Below, one piece after another: positions 18,528-21,556 of a stretch of DNA of 21,556 bases. The number at the start of each line of letters is the position of its first letter. Position 1 is the stretch's first letter. The position numbers were made by a program, and so were the translations under genes. Source of the stretch: Glomus cerebriforme (Eukaryota > Glomeromycota > Glomeromycetes > Glomerales > Glomeraceae); the NCBI GenBank assembly GCA_003550305.1, contig QKYT01000154.1, forward strand, positions 191,558 through 213,113, written 5' to 3'. The notes below the pieces were generated by a model. It saw only the letters and a list, made by a program, of their open reading frames with translations. It had not been told where the DNA came from and did no database searches.

Positions 18528-19348
18528 TAATTATCAAATACCTAAAAAAAATCAGACCTCAAGATAGAAAAAAAAACTAAAAATAAAAATTGTAAAATAA
18601 CTAATAAGTAAATGTAAATAAAGGCTTTGTAACATTGTAAATATAGTTTGAAGAAACAAATAAGTTGAGAAAGAAGAAGTTGTTTGATCTGGGTATCTAA
18701 AAAAAGAACTGTTTTTTTTTATAGTAATTTATTATAAAAGTTACATTTATCAAATTTAGACTCTAAAATATTTATCTATTTAGACATCTTTTAGACGTCC
18801 CCCAATTTTGAAATGAAGTGCAACTTAATTTTATTCGGTAATTTTTAAGAAAAAACAGTCAAATTTATTTAAAATTAACTATTAAAATTATAATTACTGT
18901 ACTTGATTTTATTTTATCTGTAATTTTTCAATAATTATTATAAGAGAATAAATGATCTGGTAAATCTTTTAATAATACCACTGTAGACTTTAACATATAA
19001 ATCATCATCTGATATATTTCAATTATCTTCTGACAAAAGTTACATGAAATTTTCACAGTTCAGTCCGTAACTCCCATCATTAACATATTTACTGTACATG
19101 CATATAAAATTATTCTAGTTGATTTTTCTTACACCGAATTGAAACATTTTTATGGAATTAGATCCTGGACAAAAGATAATTGTATCTATATGTTAGGTGA
19201 ACTTACCGAATTTTTTTTTTTTAAAAAAAAAAAAAATTATCCGTTTTTGATTTATCTTTTTTCTCTCGATTATTTTTCGATAAAATATTGTTACAAAAAG
19301 AGAAAAAATTATTTTTTTTTTTCGTTACAAAAATAAGTTAATTTGAGT
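18528..19348. other. AT-rich stretch, no supported gene, with a long T/A foldback
   Basis: At 19209-19238 a run of 12 T is followed by 14 A, flanked by AA and TT, making a nearly perfect A/T hairpin. The short phrase MELDPGQKIIVSIC (plus strand, from ATG about 19152) looks protein-like but is too short to call. Otherwise nothing is recognisable. Confidence 0.35.
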
Positions 19349-19457
19349 ATTGCTAAATGTCACCGCATTAGAGTGGAATTACAAGTAGGATTATAAATGT
19401 AATGAAACTTACTTTCCGAAATTCCACTCTAATGCTGATGCAGTGAGATTAAGCAAT
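19349..19457. mobile_element. Short foldback element (109 bp), same family as 5758-6165
   Basis: Left arm ATTGCTAAATGTCACC plus GCATTAGAGTGGAATT (19349-19380) pairs with AATTCCACTCTAATGC (19420-19435) and ATTAAGCAAT (19448-19457); the right arm has a 7-nt extra piece in between. The 16-bp inner arms are perfect. The TGCTAAATGTCACC start is identical to that at 5757-5770. Only about 40 nt remain as loop, so this is a minimal non-coding derivative. Target duplication not resolved. Confidence 0.75.
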
Positions 19458-19503
19458 TTACTTTTAATTTATCCAACTCCTCTTCTAATAAATCTATTTC
19501 TTG
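19458..19503 (-). pseudogene. Coiled-coil coding scrap cut by the foldback element
   Basis: Minus strand reads QEIDLLEEELDKLK in one frame, ending exactly where the foldback element begins at 19457 and preceded by TAA. The heptad-like pattern is more protein-like than the surroundings. It is too short to assign. Confidence 0.25.
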
Positions 19504-20657
19504 TTAAGATAATACATAATTTTTAAACTAAAGGCCAACTAGTTATTATATAAAATTTGGCAATTTATATTTTTTGATCAAATAATGTGCTATATATTAA
19601 TAAAGAATTATCAAACTTTTTGTTTTTGAAAATCTCTTTCAGTATCAGAAAAATCAAATGGATAATGAAGCTAGTTTTTAATAGTAATGATATTTTCATT
19701 CATTCATTTTGTATTTGTACTTTCAATAAAATAAAATAAATATTGGAAGTGCTAGAACAGTAGCATTATCATTCATGAACTTATTAAATTCAGTTCGTTT
19801 ATGACAACTAAATCAGTCCAGTGGTAAATTATTAATTACCGGGGCAAAACAAAAAAATTTCATTGATAAATATACTATTTTACAGTATTTTGTAGTAAAT
19901 TGGAGGCTTTATATCCGATTGAATAAACATTTATTAATTCATTCTATTCAAATAAAAATAATTTTGGTATTATCGTTATCTTTTTTTACATAGTAAGTAA
20001 ACAACTTTTTTCTCAATATTCTATTATGTTTAAAAAATTTTAATTTAATTAGAAAATTATAGCGTTTAGCTTTGCAAAGTACTTTCAGTTACGCGTTTAA
20101 AGTAAGATTGCACAAATTACAAATAACAATTATAGAAAAATTAATAGTATTATTATTATTATTATTAGAAAATACAAACCTAAAAAATGTTGCGGGTAAA
20201 AAGGTTATTAAAAGAGTAATTCCCTATTTTCTTCATTCCCATTCAAGTTGCTATTTTATATTATTATTCTCTTTATTTGCGACCATTTTTTTTTAAAAAA
20301 ATAATGGAACATTAGTACATATTATTAAATATTCAAATATATCATCTGAAGCTTTCGATTTAAAGCAATAAAAAATGATTAAATTATAAATAGTTTTAAT
20401 AAATTTATATTTAATTTTACATATGTTTATATTTTTGAGATATATTTAAGTTGAAAGTCTTTCTTTAAATGAATATAATACTTCAGATGTAATTGAAGAT
20501 TAATCACATATTTAAAATAGTTTTCAAAATCAGTTTCATTACATGTAGATTTTAATTATAATGTCTTAATATTCCATAATGCGCTTTTTTATTAGTTGAC
20601 ATCTTAATTAAATTTATATTTTCTTATTTCATTTTTTTTTTTTTTTTTTGCTAATAG
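19504..20657. other. AT-rich stretch without a supported gene
   Basis: Contains a TAT trinucleotide repeat (20148-20167) and an 18-T run (20632-20649) that serves as the polypyrimidine tract of the exon-like segment after it. A 13-codon terminal-exon-like piece after TCTTTCAG (19643-19681, YQKNQMDNEASF) is noted but not called. The frame at 20072-20296 has no ATG and is low-complexity. Confidence 0.35.
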
Positions 20658-20734
20658 ATGATTATCATTCCCAGTATGAAAAACTTAAAAAGAGGGTTAA
20701 ATGGTTAGAAGATGAAATGAATGTGAAACTATAA
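20658..20734 (+). CDS. Probable terminal exon with coiled-coil C-terminus (partial gene)
   Basis: An 18-T tract and GCTAATAG acceptor precede an open segment that reads DYHSQYEKLKKRVKWLEDEM, NVKL and TAA (20732-20734). The acidic/basic heptad pattern (L at a/d positions: YEKLKKRVKWLEDEM) is typical of the coiled-coil tails of Rhizophagus lineage-specific proteins. The first two bases of the exon complete a split codon. No upstream exon can be identified; the DNA before the T tract is stop-rich, so the gene may be truncated. It could be a chance exon, but coding composition is good. Confidence 0.4.
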
Positions 20735-20840
20735 TCAACTTAATAAATGAAATGCTTTCCCTACTAAAAATGTGAGATCTATCTGTTTCTGTGGATGTAT
20801 ATAAAATACACTCGGAATGAGCAAAGAAGTGTATATGTAA

Positions 20841-20909
20841 AAGGTTAAATAATTAACCTTCCAATCCCACCAGTCTGGAGCAATAATCATCAGCTCGGAT
20901 GGTTGTTGC
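20841..20909. other. Two adjacent hairpins, possible structured RNA
   Basis: Hairpin 1, 20841-20860: AAGGTTAA / TTAACCTT, 4-nt loop. Hairpin 2, 20880-20909: GCAATAATCATC / GATGGTTGTTGC, 12 pairs with two G-U wobbles on the plus-strand RNA and a 6-nt loop. The wobble pairs imply pairing as plus-sense RNA and not as DNA. The segment is more GC-rich than its surroundings. No tRNA B box (GGTTCRANNCC) and no snoRNA boxes that I could confirm. Confidence 0.35.
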
Positions 20910-21034
20910 ACAAATTTATTTTATTAAATATAAGTTAAAGTGACAAAATAGAATCATGTTGCAAAATGTTAAATTTATAAAAAAAAATTTTTTTTTGTTT
21001 TTAATCAACAAAACTCTTTGGCTCTCCAAAGGAA

Positions 21035-21271
21035 TTAATTTCTTGTTATATGAGTAATTATCTCATCGACCACTTCATTGAACTTTTCATTTAAAACTTC
21101 ATTCACTTCTGTAAGTCTTTGTAAAATTATATTATTATTGTTGTTGTTGTTATCATAATTTCTTACTTCAATATCAGTGTTGCCAAATTTTATGCTCAAG
21201 ACAACAGTAACAGTACAATAATAACATACATAATAGCTGTGATTATTACTATTAGTATTGTAATGTCGAAA
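21035..21271 (-). CDS. C-terminal exon or truncated gene with Asn run and coiled coil
   Basis: Minus strand, one open frame of 78 codons from 21271 to TAA 21037-21035. It reads HYNTNSNNHSYYVCYYCTVT, VVLSIKFGNTDIEVRNYD, seven Asn (AAC/AAT repeat near 21136-21156), IILQRLTEVNEVLNEKFNEV and VDEIITHITRN. The C-terminal 30 residues form an amphipathic helix, probably a coiled coil. The segment YYCTVTVVLSI is hydrophobic and may be a membrane segment. There is no ATG at the start; the frame closes upstream at a TAA right where an LTR-like sequence begins, so the 5' part was probably lost. An ATG at about 21219 in another frame opens MYVIIVLLLLS, signal-peptide-like but ended by TGA. Function unknown. 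Confidence 0.45.
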   Translation of the reverse strand, partial: FRHYNTNSNNHSYYVCYYCTVTVVLSIKFGNTDIEVRNYDNNNNNNNIILQRLTEVNEVLNEKFNEVVDEIITHITRN

Positions 21272-21556
21272 TTAAAGCAAAGGATCAAGTGATTTGAAGG
21301 GTCATGTGATTTTAGAATAGATCATTTAATTGATAAGCATGTTTGTAATAAGGGATGAAACATTTAATAAATTAGTGTAGATCGGATGATCGCAGATAGA
21401 ATAGTATATAAAGGCTGTGAATTAGACTTAGTAAAAGAGAGCCTTTTGGGCCGATAGATTACTAGTTTATAAAAATGTAACTATCAATATTTATAAGAGA
21501 TAATAAAGTTTTATATTTATTTAAATTTAATGAATTTTTAATGAATAAACAATGTA
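21264..21556 (+). mobile_element. LTR-like sequence, open at the window edge
   Basis: Begins TGTCGAAATTAAAG, has a TATA box TATATAAAG (21405-21413), and about 90 bp further AATAAA (21502-21507) followed by T-rich sequence: the U3-R-U5 order of a retrotransposon LTR. Its start coincides with the point where the minus-strand coding frame (21035-21271) is lost. The end is not in the window, so the CA terminus, tRNA primer site and target duplication cannot be checked. An ordinary promoter reading rightward is the alternative. Confidence 0.3.

Noticed and set aside
19139..19336. Plus-strand frame of 65 codons with poly-Phe and poly-Lys
   Set aside because: It crosses the T/A foldback and has no ATG; the lone phrase MELDPGQKIIVSIC is in another frame and too short.
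1..21556. tRNA, rRNA and CRISPR search by eye
   Set aside because: No B-box-like GGTTCRANNCC with a plausible cloverleaf, no conserved rRNA words, and no short regularly spaced identical repeats with unique spacers on either strand.

Overview
The window looks like a nuclear contig of an arbuscular mycorrhizal fungus, most likely Rhizophagus (Glomeromycotina). The grounds are extreme AT richness, short GT-AG introns of 68-75 bp, a tyrosine-kinase-like gene with the GISQNPDT, YDQFNDIKKIGKGGF and AIWKDGP words typical of the expanded Rhizophagus kinase family, an Uma2-type nuclease remnant, and dense transposon debris. Family identities come from reading translations without any database search. 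A few N bases (4196-4330, 11223-11278, 16455) mark ambiguous positions, mostly in repeats and pseudogenes.

Layout. 1-598: minus-strand tail of a LINE-like reverse transcriptase. 798-1572: decayed exons of an unknown plus-strand gene. 2149-3200: degenerate tandem array of microexon-like units about 90-150 bp apart. 3222-5757: remains of a large helical protein gene, cut at its 3' end by a foldback element (5758-6165). 7101-7325: 133-bp tandem duplication. 8647-8880: small gene remnant. 9541-10084: Uma2/restriction-endonuclease-like pseudogene. 11174-11497: a clean non-autonomous hAT element with an 8-bp target duplication. 12379-15268 (minus): the kinase locus. 15357-16914: a 1.56-kb element with long terminal inverted repeats and an internal array of about 24-nt microexons on the minus strand. 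17256-17639: pseudogene with five in-frame stops. 17754-18519: TIR element with another element nested inside. 19349-19457: a second foldback element sharing termini with the one at 5758. 20658-20734 and 21035-21271: short terminal-exon fragments with coiled-coil character. 21264-end: LTR-like sequence.

The most notable locus is the kinase. Three complete exons, each encoding a CxxC zinc ribbon, a linker and a kinase N-lobe (G-loop, beta-3 lysine and, from the next exon, beta-4/beta-5), lie in tandem at 509-530 bp spacing upstream of a fourth copy that leads into a full C-lobe. Splice sites are conserved and phase 0, so the region reads as one gene encoding concatenated half-kinases, except for a 4-nt deletion in the fourth unit that splits it into an N-lobe array and a separable kinase. 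The three extra N-lobes share a 9-nt deletion that removes VYS from the glycine loop.

The second notable locus is the microexon array in the adjacent TIR element. At least three exons are exactly 24 nt and encode Gly/aromatic octapeptides, and several introns begin with a hairpin that covers most of the 5' splice site. Apart from the kinase locus I see no intact gene of ordinary size. No tRNA, rRNA or CRISPR was found.
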